Assembly: GCA_032433595.1 (NCBI GenBank)
Contig: JASWJB010000166.1
Coordinates: 1 to 64,000, forward strand
Reading direction: 5' to 3'
Source: Conoideocrella luteorostrata
Taxonomy: Eukaryota; Ascomycota; Sordariomycetes; Hypocreales; Clavicipitaceae
DNA: 64,000 nucleotides
The number at the start of each line of letters is the position of its first letter. Positions within the stretch are counted from its first letter, which is position 1. Below the pieces are notes generated by a model, which saw only the letters and a list, made by a program, of their open reading frames with translations, searched no databases and had not been told where the DNA came from. Both the position numbers and the translations under genes were made by a program. Positions 35,428 to 46,148 of this stretch are shown here, one piece after another.

Positions 35428-36576
35428 TTTTTTTTTTTTTGGGTCACAATTGGGGCTTTTTATTCCTTAATTAAATGGTATATACTCCGTATACTTTTGA
35501 TAAAATCACAATGCTAGATTCTGAGTTGAAAGTGAAATTAAGACATGGGGTAGTGTCTGTCATCTAGTGAGCGGTGACGGAGGGGTGTTGGTGTTAGCTA
35601 GCCTCCGCAGCAGTAGTTCTTTAGTTACATTGTTGCCTCCATCCATGAGTCGGGTGACAGTTGCCCGCCGATTAGCTGCCCAGCCAGTAAGTAGCCTGCT
35701 GGAGAGGATCCGTCTGGCTATGCCGTATACTAGCTCCAGCTCAAACCATTTGTTATGATTTTCCCCTTTGACCGCCTGGCTGCTGAATTGGAATTCGGCG
35801 TCGCATGGAAAGAAAAGCCACCTTGGAAATGGGTCGATCGTATGGGCTCGGGAGAAGGACCAGCTAGCTAGTTGGGTGCCTGTGCTGTACTACACACATA
35901 CAATAGCTCAGGGTGGCAGAATGCTGCCAAGACCCGGATTTCGCAAATTCTGAATAATAGATAACTATTAAGCGGCCGTTGCTTAAGCGAGACATGTCCG
36001 TTAATCTCTTTAGAGTTGTTGCACATGTCTGCACTTCTTTGTTGTGAATATCGAACAGCTGGTCAATGTTCGCCGGCAGGGCATGGCCGGCATCTACTTT
36101 CTGCATTGTTGCGTACCGAGACGAGTCCATGCGTGACGAAGGAAAAAAAAAAAAATTTTCTTTGTAGCCTTTACTTTGTTGGTAAGTAGCGGTTCGGGCG
36201 ACAGTGTCCGTGGATATCAGTAGCCATTCCGGTCAGGCACCAACCCACCAGCGGCGCGTCATTCTTCGATCAAAGCACGTCCAAGTAATTAATGATGTTC
36301 TAGGCACGCCAATCTCATCGGCAGTTCAACCAGTGAACATGGCTCCTACATACTAATCAAGTCTATTTTTGCACCCTGTCCTAGGCAGCCGAGGAGGCTC
36401 TTGCTCGCCGATTCGTCCAACAGGCTGCCATATTCAAGAGGCCAGCTTTTCATCACACTCACGCAATTGGGTCGTGGTAGTTGTTGCAGGAATGGCAATG
36501 TGTCCAATTGGACGTGAAAATAATGAATCTGTAAAGACACGGGTCAATCTCGATGTGGCTGCTATAAAACTATACA
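35428..36576. other. Divergent promoter region, SDR and ARF-fusion genes
   Basis: About 1.15 kb with no supported gene. It includes a T run just before the SDR start, an A run near 36140 and one motif copy (35483-35491). Confidence 0.6.
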
Positions 36577-38979
36577 ATGCCTCCCTCAAGTAGTCCCCAT
36601 GCGTGCATGGCCATTCTGTCCGCCCAATCCACTATGTTTCCCTCTTCACTGACACAAGTAAAAGAGCTTGGGGCACGGCTATTTAGTCGAGCCCACGGGT
36701 ATCGCGGGCTCATCATAGGGCTGGATGCTGCTGGGAAGACTACATTCCTGTACCAGTTGAAACTGCCCGGCGAAAGCACCACCACCATACCCACCGTTGG
36801 GTTCAACGTCGAGGACGTCACAAGCGCTAATGGTCGCAAATTTACGCTGTGGGATATCGGAGGCAAGTCTATCTATCACGCACAAGGCCCCCGTCTGGAG
36901 CTGCAGAGTGCCGTTCTCGTCGTCGCCGGCTGACAAGTGAAAGTCAGGATGTGACAAAGCCCGACCGCTGTACCGCCACTACTTCCCAGGCACAGACGTC
37001 TTCTTCTTCATGATCGATTGTACGGATTTCGAGCGATTCGAGCTCGTCACGGTGGAGATACGCGCTGTTGTCGAGTACGCCAGAGATCTCGAAAAGAAGA
37101 ACATGTGGCTTGTCCTCAACAAGCAGGATCTGCTTCCCGCGCGGACTCGCGCCTCTGTCGTGCAAGGCCTCAGAGACAGGCTTGAAAAAGAGCTCTCCGC
37201 GTGTTCGGCCTCTTTCAGAATACGGATCTACGGGCCGTCGGGGTTCAGTTCCGCAAACAGTGCCCAAGTTGTCGCTTTGTTGGACGAAGTTGCCGAAGCG
37301 TTGGAACGAGCTGGCCCTGCCCCAGAAACAACAGCCGCCGCATCGCCTGTTACTCAAACCCAACCTCAACTTGCGGGGCTGCTGGACCGCGGTGAACTCG
37401 TAAAGCGCATCGGAGACAGAATTGCGCAGGATGTAGAAACAGCAGATGACTTTTGGGATGATTTCCTCCACGCAGAACCGCTCATCTGGGACCACTATAG
37501 CCACCTCAAGGCGGGCTATTTCACGCTCATTGAGGGAGCTGCGCGTGGGCTCGGCGTGAGGAAGTGCGCCGACATGTTCCTGGGGCACTTGGACACGCTA
37601 CAATCCAGGAATAGAGACAGATTCAGCAACACTGCTCATCAGTAAGTAGGACCTATGTCAAAAATATCTGTACAAACACCCGCGAGGGGATGCTAAGACT
37701 CTGCAGCACAATGACAGTTTTCTGGCTGAATTACCTGCAATACGCGATGACGAGTTACGCACAACATCGATATCTGGGCACCCTCCCATCCCGCGAGGAT
37801 TTCGCAGAGGTGCTGCTGCATACTCCGGATGTTATGGACTCTGGGCTCTGGAAGCGATACTATGGAAGGGAATTGATGCTGTTTAATCCCAGAGCACGCG
37901 AGAGCTGGGTTTCACCAGATATTCAGGCCCTGCCCTGTTCAGTCAATTCTATCCAATCCGGGGAATTGCTTGAAGACGCCTCACAGATGGAGAGCAGTCT
38001 CCTTATTAAATTCGCTTTGAAGATTGTACAAAGCACGTCGAGTACGAACCTGCGTCGTGGAGCCATCATCAAGCAATCTCTTAGCCCGTTACAGACATCC
38101 ATTATTCGAATGAGGGCATCGAAGCCGACGATCCCTCCGTACTCGGACACAAAAGCCTATTTCTGGATCCAGTTTGTCCACGCGGCATATGAGGCTCTGC
38201 AACCTGCTTCCGCCAAGGACGTCAGCCGTACAACAGGGTGGCACGGACATATGAATACCTTGACATTTCCTGCATTCCAAGCCCTCTTCGACGTCGCCGG
38301 CGATGAATGGCGGTCATACTACTCACAGCCCCTGTGGGATAGCATTGAGGCTCGTATCAAGTTTGTGAGTCCGGACAAACGGCGACTGCCGAATCTTATC
38401 TCCATGCCGCCACTCCCGGCCGAGAGCAAATCCCATGCGCCGATGGTGCGCAAGTCCAGTCTCGGTATTTCCATGACAAAAAAGATGCCCTCGCCCGCAA
38501 GCCTGTCTGTAATGGTCGCGGCGGTGTGCGACGCAGCTGCGCTTTCGGAGTCTGACTCCCCAGACCCGGATGTGAAAACGCATGCGGATCTCATAGTCTT
38601 TCTCTACGACACACTCGTGGCACAGATTCCCACGGGACCCGTCTCTGATGACAGCCTGGCGGCTATGACCAAGCGGAGAAGGGACCTCAGAAGAAGGGTC
38701 GATGAAGCTTTGCGAGTTTCCGGGCCGTCTGTGGAGGGGGCCACGCACAAGATGTTCTGGATCCAGCAAGTTTTGGTGGCCGCGGAGCAAGTGGAGGGAT
38801 CTTGCTCCTCTATTGACAGCTTTATGAACTCGAATCCGCATTTGGCGTACAAAGGCTTGCCGCTGATGTATTACTCTGAGAGGGCTTTGAGGAGCAGACA
38901 AGCCATGGAGGTGTATGTGCCTCCAGATCGTCGGGCGTTGCCTAACGGGTCGAGGGGATTAGTTATGCTAGAAGACTAG
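36577..38979 (+). CDS. ARF-like GTPase fused to a repeated C-terminal domain
   Basis: Three exons: 36577-36862, 36948-37641 and 37707-38979, giving 750 residues in one frame. Intron 1 uses a GC donor (GCAAGT...CAG), required to rebuild the switch II motif [16 protein letters not shown]. Residues about 40-215 form a complete ARF-family GTPase: G1 GLDAAGKT (48-55), switch I Thr73 in TIPTVGFN, G3 WDIGG (92-96) and G4 NKQD (153-156). There is no Gly2, so no ARF-type myristoylation. The following ~535 residues include three similar units that start with FW and end PDxxxLP: about 330-403, 478-556 and 675-740. I do not recognise this C-terminal domain. GTP-driven switching of an adaptor-like tail is inferred only. 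Confidence 0.85.
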
Positions 38980-39294
38980 AAGACTAGTCGACTTGAGACA
39001 CAGCTATCTTGGTGCCAGTAATCCATCGACTAATTTGAGAGACATAGACCGTTTTATCTGTCTTTCTTCCAAGCTCCTCTTTTAACGGAACGTTGTGTCT
39101 CGTATTCATCGTGATGCTTGGCAATGCAGTGACTTGCAGTTGCGGCTAGACCCCCACGACAAACACTAAACACATGTCCAACCCTTACACCGTAGCTCTC
39201 GCCCTCTGTCCAAAACCACATTTTCATTGATTAGTTACTTAGTTACATACAGTCCCCGAGAAGGAGAACTAAACCCCCCCCCTTCCATTCGAGA
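38980..39294. other. Short spacer
   Basis: About 315 bp between the ARF-fusion stop and the DUF218 start. It must hold a terminator region and a promoter. A C run just precedes the next ATG. Confidence 0.6.
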
Positions 39295-39975
39295 ATGGCA
39301 AACAGCGACGCCCAAATACATGAAGATGCAGAGCTCATCTACAACTACCACCGAATGAACATGGCCACCTCACCCGCCGACACCATCTTCTGCCTCTGCA
39401 GCCTCGACACCCGCGTGGCCCAGCGAGCCGCGCAGCTCTGGCTCGCCGGACTGGCCCCTCTCCTCATCTTCTCAGGCGACTCGGGTAAGCTGACAGCCGG
39501 GCGCTTCATCAAGACCGAGGCGGAGGAGTTCGCAGACATCGCGCGGGGGATGGGTGTTCCCAGCGACCGCATCATCGTGGAGCCACGGGCGACAAACACC
39601 GGGGAGAACGTGCGGTTCACGCACGCCCTGCTGCGGGACCTGGGGATCCAGCAGCCCAAGCGGCTGATTCTGGTGCAGAAGCCGTACATGGAGAGGCGGA
39701 CGTTCGCGACCTTCAAGAAGCAGTGGCCGGATGGTGGTGCTGCTTTTTCCGTCACGTCCCCGGCCTTTACGTTTGATGAGTACCCCGATGGAGATAACCC
39801 GCGGGAGCTGGTGATTAATATAATGGTTGGGGATCTCGTACGCATACGAGACTATCCCGCGAAGGGGTTTCAGGTTGAGCAGCACATTCCGGGGGAGGTG
39901 TGGGAGGCGATGGAGCGGTTGGTGAGGGCGGGTTATGATAAGCATCTCCCAGAGGGGTTTGCAGTGGGGGCTTGA
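39295..39975 (+). CDS. DUF218/YdcF-like protein
   Basis: Single intronless exon, 226 residues from ATG 39295. The layout follows DUF218: DTIFCLCSLDTRVAQRAA, then LLIFSGDSG (the glycine-rich loop), TEAEEFADIARGMGVP, IIVEPRATNTGENV and LILVQKPYMERRTF. These match the conserved segments of YdcF-type proteins, which are mainly known from bacteria and have a Rossmann-like fold; E. coli YdcF binds SAM. No signal or TM segment is seen, so a cytosolic protein is likely. The coding region looks GC-rich at third positions compared with neighbours. Molecular function is unknown. Confidence 0.9.
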   Translation: MANSDAQIHEDAELIYNYHRMNMATSPADTIFCLCSLDTRVAQRAAQLWLAGLAPLLIFSGDSGKLTAGRFIKTEAEEFADIARGMGVPSDRIIVEPRATNTGENVRFTHALLRDLGIQQPKRLILVQKPYMERRTFATFKKQWPDGGAAFSVTSPAFTFDEYPDGDNPRELVINIMVGDLVRIRDYPAKGFQVEQHIPGEVWEAMERLVRAGYDKHLPEGFAVGA

Positions 39976-40201
39976 GGGCTCTGGAGGAGGTTGATTTAAA
40001 TTAGAATAGACGTGGTAGAGATTAATATATGTAGTTGGATGTTCTATTCATTTCATTTCTGCAAAAAGGGGTTCGATAGACGTAACGGGTCACATCTTCT
40101 GGAAATGGTTGTCTGAACGGTGACCAACTTTGAAAAGGGGAAATGGCCGCATCTGGCGAATATAATTACAGTATCAGTATTGTTACATTGAGCCCCTTAA
40201 A

Positions 40202-41816
40202 TTACGGGTGTCTTTGTGGCGAATCTGCTGCGTCTCTGGCCGTCGCCTTGAGAAATCCCTGGAAGCTCTCAAAAGCAGTGGCATCAAAGCCTTCTAGCCA
40301 CCGACACCCAACAGACACATGCTTCATCGACACATGAACCCACACTTTGAAGCCAAAGATGGAATTCGGTCCCGCAAGTGACGAAAATGATTCCCCTTTG
40401 TCGTCGCCCGCAGATTCCTGCCCTCGCTTCTTTCGTCTGCGCCATTGCCGACTCCAGACCTTGCCAGCTGCGCGACCAATGCCTTCATACGCCTCCCTAT
40501 CCCACTCCCACGACATAAGCTCCAGTGTCTGAATCACATCCGTAATCTTGGCGACAAACACACCAATCTTGTCTGAAAGCTCTACGGCTAGAACCTCAGC
40601 CTCGCTTACATGCGGAAGAATGTTCTTCGACAAGGCGGCCCTTGTGCCTCTAGCGACGTGCTGTGCCGGACGCATAGCCGTGAAAGACCATGCTACGGCC
40701 CACCGCCGAGTCTTGTTCCCCTGCACAAACTCCGTCACGGCGTAATTGGTGATCCTTGCTCCTCGAAGCTTGTCAATGAAGTCTGTGAGGCTGGAAAGAA
40801 ATCCAAACATGGCAGTGTACCATTGCACTCGCTCTCGAAGTGTTAGCGACTCCCTGAATATGCGATCCACAAACTCCGCCTCGCCGCCAATGGTAACCAT
40901 TTCCGTCTTGCTGCCCGTGCATGCCGTGAACGGCGGCCTCTGTTTCTGTCTTGCACTCCGGAGGAGAGCCTCCTCCGACTCGTAGAATGGCGGGTTTGTC
41001 ATGACAAAGCCAATTGATTCCATGCCAAGCTCACCAAGTGGTATGAGCGGGCTCTCGGGAGTGCGAGACACGATGTTAATTCGATGCGTCAAGTGGTTCA
41101 GCTCAACGTTCTTCTTGGCCCATTTCAAACTTTCGGCATCAATGTCTGATAATAATAGTTAGCGGTTCTTAGCATATACGAGTGTACGACCGCCAGAATG
41201 TACCTGTTGCTATGAACGACCATGGCCGCTGCTTGCATCCCAAGAGGGGATAAATACAGCTGGCACCTGTGCCAATATCCAGACCTGTAAGCTTTTGCCA
41301 TGTCCTGTTGTACGACGACGTATCAAGAAGGTCCTTGAGCCACAGGATGTAATTATGTCTGTTCGGAACCTGGAACAGAAGTCAGTATGGATGTCTCTTT
41401 CGCCATGAACACAGCTCACCAACTGGAGGGCATAGCCTATCGTCAGGAAAAACCATGTCGATCCCGAAGTCTAGCTTCAGAAGCGTTTTGGTCAGTTGCA
41501 TCACAGCTTTTGGGTCACGAAAATCTATATCTCGGCCCTTGGCACTGACCAATACATCAATGAATCAGCTTCTGGCTACAAAGAACGCGAGGTTACGGGG
41601 CGTTGCGTACATGGAAGCAAAGTTGGCATCCAGACGAGACAATTCTTTAAAGTCTGGAGGCTTTGCGTACAGCTCTCGAAAGCTGCGGTCTATGCCATCC
41701 TGGCTTCTCTGTGCATTTTGACCTATGGAGGCTGAAACCAGTGCATCGCCATGCTGGTCCTCGTGTGCACCTAAACCGGCACCAGAATCGTCTGAGGCTT
41801 TCCGCTTGCGCTGCAT
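40202..41816 (-). CDS. METTL16-type RNA N6-adenosine methyltransferase
   Basis: Four exons: 41816-41611, 41544-41424, 41369-41204 and 41145-40202, giving 478 residues with exact phase closure. Intron 2 needs a GTTGGT donor to keep RLCPPVPNRHNYILWL in frame. The N-terminus has YAKPPDFKELSRLD and the conserved KGRDIDFRDPKAVMQLTKTLL. The SAM-binding motif LDIGTGASCIYPLL is at about 135-148. The catalytic NPPF is at 215-218, as in METTL16/YbiN-like enzymes. METTL16 methylates U6 snRNA and hairpin RNAs in animals; the fission yeast member modifies U6. A nuclear role on U6 is inferred. It is divergent from the zinc-binding protein gene. Confidence 0.93.
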
Positions 41817-42486
41817 GGGCCGGATATATCTCGCTCGCTCCAAGGCCGAGCACTTGGTACGAGATAGGGTGCTTTGGCAGCTTTTCTGTGACGAGGCCTG
41901 GCAGCGCAGCAGAATTGTTCTAGAGTGCAGCCATAAGCTTTGTGGGGCGTCTGTGCTGTGCAAGCAGCTACTATATAGCGGCACTGGTGATTTCAGTTGC
42001 AGCAGTAGCTCCAGAAAATGTAAATCTCTTTTATTCACGGAATGGTCCCGAGGATATTGGTTAAACGAAGTTTGATGGTCCAAAAAAAAAACGGGTCAAT
42101 TAGCAGGCTCGTTGTTGGTTGCGACGACGTTAGGTTCTTTTGGTGGGTGTTTGCATCAGAATCCATTCAGTGTTGAGCAGCCAGGTGACGAGGCTGCAAT
42201 ACTTATCCCCTAGGACCCGGCAGTCATGTTGACAGTGAAACAGCGCCAGTAGGTCGTATCTAATCCCGGCCAGACCTGGCTTTCCTATGGCCGGGTCATA
42301 CTAAAAAAGTAATATGCAAGCCAATGAAAACCCAAGCAGCCGGACCCTGGCTTTCACGTCGCGCGTCGCGCATGTCAATGAATATGCATCTGCGATACTC
42401 CGTACAATTTTCTGCACTGCAACAGCATACAAGAAGACACCACAGAACCAAGTCCATTGAGTTCTCGCAAACAGCACAATTCAAAA
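41817..42486. other. Divergent promoter, METTL16 and zinc-binding protein
   Basis: 670 bp between two start codons, so both promoters share it. An upstream open frame (about 42083-41817 minus) continuous with METTL16 exon 1 is taken as 5' UTR because it lacks a conserved sequence. One motif copy is at 42396-42404. Confidence 0.6.
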
Positions 42487-43287
42487 ATGTTGGAGCAAAT
42501 GCGCGCACTTTATTGTGCAAGCGACAGCGCTGTGAGGGCCATATTGATCGCGCTCTGCGATGACAGGGCCACTCGCCTCAAAGCCCTTGAACTGCTGGAC
42601 AGAGTCCAACCCCTGGCTAAACATATGGCTGGAACGCCAGAGTCTGCCATTTTGCTTGGTAAACGAAGGCAAGACGTGGACATGGCCATTTGCGTACAGT
42701 GTACCAAGGTCTTTTCCGAGAAGAACAACGCACGCAAACAATGTCTATACCACTCAGGTGAGGAGGCCGCTTTCTGAAACAAGGAGTTTCTCCAATCTTT
42801 TCAACGCTGACCAGTTTTTGCAGGAGAGATGCAATGTGACTACGATGACGATTACTGGGCCGATCATGAGGAGGACCAATTTGGGGTAATCGATACTGAC
42901 GAAATGAGAGCAGACCAGCCTGAAGGGTTTACTTGGACGTGTTGCCACAAACGGGGTGACGAGGAGGGTTGCAAACGGGGTCGTCATCAGTCTAACCCTG
43001 ACTGGTCTAAGAAAGGGGCAGAACAGTCCGAGTCCGAGTCCGAGTCGGAACCGGAAGATGAGGATGGTGATAAGGGGGACGGAGACGAAGAAGGGGACGA
43101 AGAAGGAGACGAAGAAGGAGATGAAGAAGATGAGGAAGATGAAGATGAAGACGAAGGAGAAGAACACGACAATGAAAGCGATGGGACTGACAATTTTCAA
43201 GTCGCCGCTGAAACAACTACCGAAGTTGCGCAGCCTTACAGAACAAGCACGAAGCGCAAGGCACAAGACGATTTACGCAGCGCATGA
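42487..43287 (+). CDS. Cys/His zinc-binding protein with acidic tail
   Basis: Two exons: 42487-42757 and 42824-43287, giving 244 residues; the intron is GTGAGG...CAG, 66 nt. A probable metal site combines Cys69-x2-Cys72, Cys86-x2-His89, then Cys130-Cys131 in FTWTCC and Cys140/His145 after GCKRGRH. It is preceded by a helical N-terminus and followed by a Glu/Asp-rich run (about 160-205) and a basic C-terminus (TKRKAQDD). The intron falls within the metal site (YHSG|EMQC), which supports the model. The pattern recalls a C2H2-annotated group of fungal proteins, but I do not know its function. Confidence 0.8.
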
Positions 43288-43470
43288 GTGTACGTACCGC
43301 AAGCGCGTAAATCTAGACGTCATAAACCTAATCCTGGCGAGTGTAGGTGGACCAACATGTGGGAGAGGCATGGCATTTAAAACGCTAGATTTGACATGAC
43401 GGTTGGGAATAAATGTACAGGAGACGCCAAGGTTAGAGTCACGTCTGGTTCAGTTCGACAGCAACTCAAA

Positions 43471-44408
43471 TTACCATAGAACGACGCGCCATCGCCACCC
43501 ATCAAATACCCTCAGATCACTCTCCTCGATATCATGATCTCCCCGCTCCACCCGCTCCGTCAAGTTCTTCAACCTCTTGTTCAGCGTTCTCGCCACACGG
43601 ATCGTCACTTCGTTCTGAAAAACATATAATATGGCAAACACGAAGAATGCAATCTTTGCCAATGCGCCACCGCCAAGAATGGTATTCTTCATGCCCGCGA
43701 GAAGGCCCTTTGATTTGCGGAAAGCATACTCTGTGTCGTTGGATGATACTTGGGACTCTTCGTCCGAGCCGCGACGGAATATTCTGCGGACTGCCGGAAT
43801 AAACGCAGCGCTGTAGCCAGAAGAAGTCAATGGATCTGCTTATAAAATAAATTAAAAATTTGGATGAAAAGACCAGCTCAAACTTACATGGCGCCACCTA
43901 CAAGGAACCTTGACCAGCGGCTGCTTTGGGCTGACTTGGCCAATGCTCGAACCTCAGCTTGCAGATTGCTCAGGTCGCCTAGCACCATGCCGGCTTGTGT
44001 CCTGAGGCGAGATTCCAGCTCATAGACTGCTGGGCCTCCAGCGCCTCCTTGTCGTAGTTTGTTTCTGACGCTGAGATACTCTCGAAGGTGGAATTGAGCA
44101 TTCACTTTCAGGTTTCGCAGGTCCATGGACGCTGGGGGTAGCATTGGCGTCATTGTGTGACCTGGCACCGTGGGGATGCTCATCGTGCTGCCTGGATGGT
44201 CTGGTATCTGGGATTCCGGACCGAGCTGCAAGCCAAAGCCTTGGCCAGTGCCTGGACCCGGACCTTGGCCCAGTTGAGGATGAGGATGAGGTCCAAGAGG
44301 TCCTGGAGGTCCTGGAGGTGGAGGGAAATACGGGACATTCGACGGTGACGGCATCGGCTGTGGATCCAAAGCCCTCATGGGCGGCTGCGACGTATCTGGA
44401 GAGGCCAT
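43471..44408 (-). CDS. Proline-rich two-TM membrane protein
   Basis: Two exons: 44408-43888 and 43810-43471, giving 286 residues. An AG at about 43849 is rejected because it breaks the frame; the TACAG acceptor at 43811 yields VGGAIAAFIPAVRR. The N-terminal third is disordered and Pro/Gly-rich (PPPPGPPGPLGP), followed by a helical, coiled-coil-like region, a first hydrophobic segment (about 164-181), a basic loop with RRIFRRGSDEE and a second TM (about 222-238). A short C-terminal tail ends in WRWRVVLW. I do not recognise the family. The start is ATG 44408; upstream in-frame codons are TTG. Confidence 0.75.
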
Positions 44409-46148
44409 TACGAGAGACAAGAATATTCTGTGGCGAGCCGAGGACGAACAAGAGAAGTCAGGCGTACGGAAGATTGCAAAGAGACCAGGTCGGGACGCAT
44501 ATGAGGTAATGGTGATTGTTGGTTTATCGGGGAGGCTGGTAACTAACTATGTCGGGCGCCGAGCCTGATCTGATGTCGACGCCGACTAGTTATGAAGAGC
44601 GGCGATTTAGTGACATGCAAATCCTCGCTCCAAGCCTCTTTTTGGTACAGGGGTCGTGGGTAATAGTGGGGCATAAGAGCTGTCTGTGGCAAATGCCGGC
44701 AATCTGGAGCACCAACTGGATGCTCTGTAGGGATGGTCTGGGTCTCGTCTCGTCTCGTCTAACAGTTTTAATTACACTCCGTAGGGCTCAGTAAAAGTAT
44801 ACACAGTCATTTGCTCTCTCATCATATTTTCTTCTTCAGCTTCCTTAGGAGTTTCCTGTACACTACGGAGTAGTCCGTGCTAAGTGGCCCAACGGCAACG
44901 GGTCTATCCTTCTCAAAAATCAAATTTGTAATGTGCGGGGTGAAGGGGAAAATATGGATCAACTTGTAACTAACTACTAGTAAACCTTTGGCGCAGCTAT
45001 ACTCCGTACTCCAATGGATATGGGCGTACAACACAACAATTACGTCAAGTGCCTCGTGGCGTGCCCAAGGCGACTTCTAAACCCAAGATGACGAGGTGAA
45101 GACACGACTGGCAAGGCAAAGGGAACCTTGTCCGCTCGAGCCACGTGCATATTTTCAATTCCTACTTACGTTGCCGCCTTGATTAGATCCATAGTGGTAG
45201 TTGAACACAACTGACAGCTGAATATGGAACCCCAGCCCATCTCCTCTAAAATTACTAGGCGACGCCTCGAGAGGCAGCCCACAAGCTCGCTCGCCGGATC
45301 CCCAATTTGTTCAACGGTTTGCATGCCAAGCACCAGAATCTCTGTTCGTTCGCATTACTCCGCACTATGCTGTAGAATATGCAACGGGGAACTTTCTTCG
45401 TCCTGCTTATAAATATGCTGCCAAGGCAACGATTGATCAATGCGCTGTGTGTAGTTTGATTCGTCACTCTTGACATCACACGGGTTTTAGGCAGCAAACA
45501 AGGCGCAGGCTGCCGCTGTCTGCCTGACCCTGACTCAATAGTGCGCCAAAATCAATCCATCAATGCCTGCCAGACGGGTAACCCCCCCCCAATCGCGCTA
45601 ACTGGGGCTGAGAATACGGGTGGCCAGCTCTCACGAGCTCGTAATGCTACTCTGTACTCCGTACGACCAACATGTTACAGGCAACAAATAATAACGATAG
45701 GCAACCTGCGCTATCAGTAGATGTTATTCCCTCTACGAAACTTCTATCCCTACTTATAGTGCCTTCCTTTCTCATCTACCCATTTATTCACACACTACTG
45801 AATAACCTGTGTTGTGTATTACTTACAAGCTGCTGTGTTTTACTCGGTTTGCTGTATACTGGTGCAGTGAATCTATCGCGGGTCACGTGCAGGCACCGGC
45901 CGTAACAAACACGAGCAACTGCTTATAAGACGACGACACCCCGCCAGTTTGACGCACTCTCACTCTGGTCTACATGCAACCATACCATTATTTCACTAAA
46001 CCCATCTCATCGTACTGCTGCTTCGACTTGCTGTAGTATTGGTGAATTTATCACGATTCGTGACCGCATCTTATTCATCAATTTCGGATACCATATATTG
46101 AATTCCCCAATCCCAAGCTGTTGTGCTCTGGCCTGATCCCATCCCACC
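44409..46148. other. 1.74-kb divergent spacer
   Basis: No gene supported. It holds promoters for both neighbours, three exact motif copies (44864, 45000, 45655), a one-base variant near 44775 and two TAACTAACTA runs (44540-44549, 44967-44976). Confidence 0.6.

Noticed and set aside
41817..42083. N-terminal extension of METTL16
   Set aside because: The family starts near the PPDF region and the extension has no conserved content; more likely a 5' UTR.
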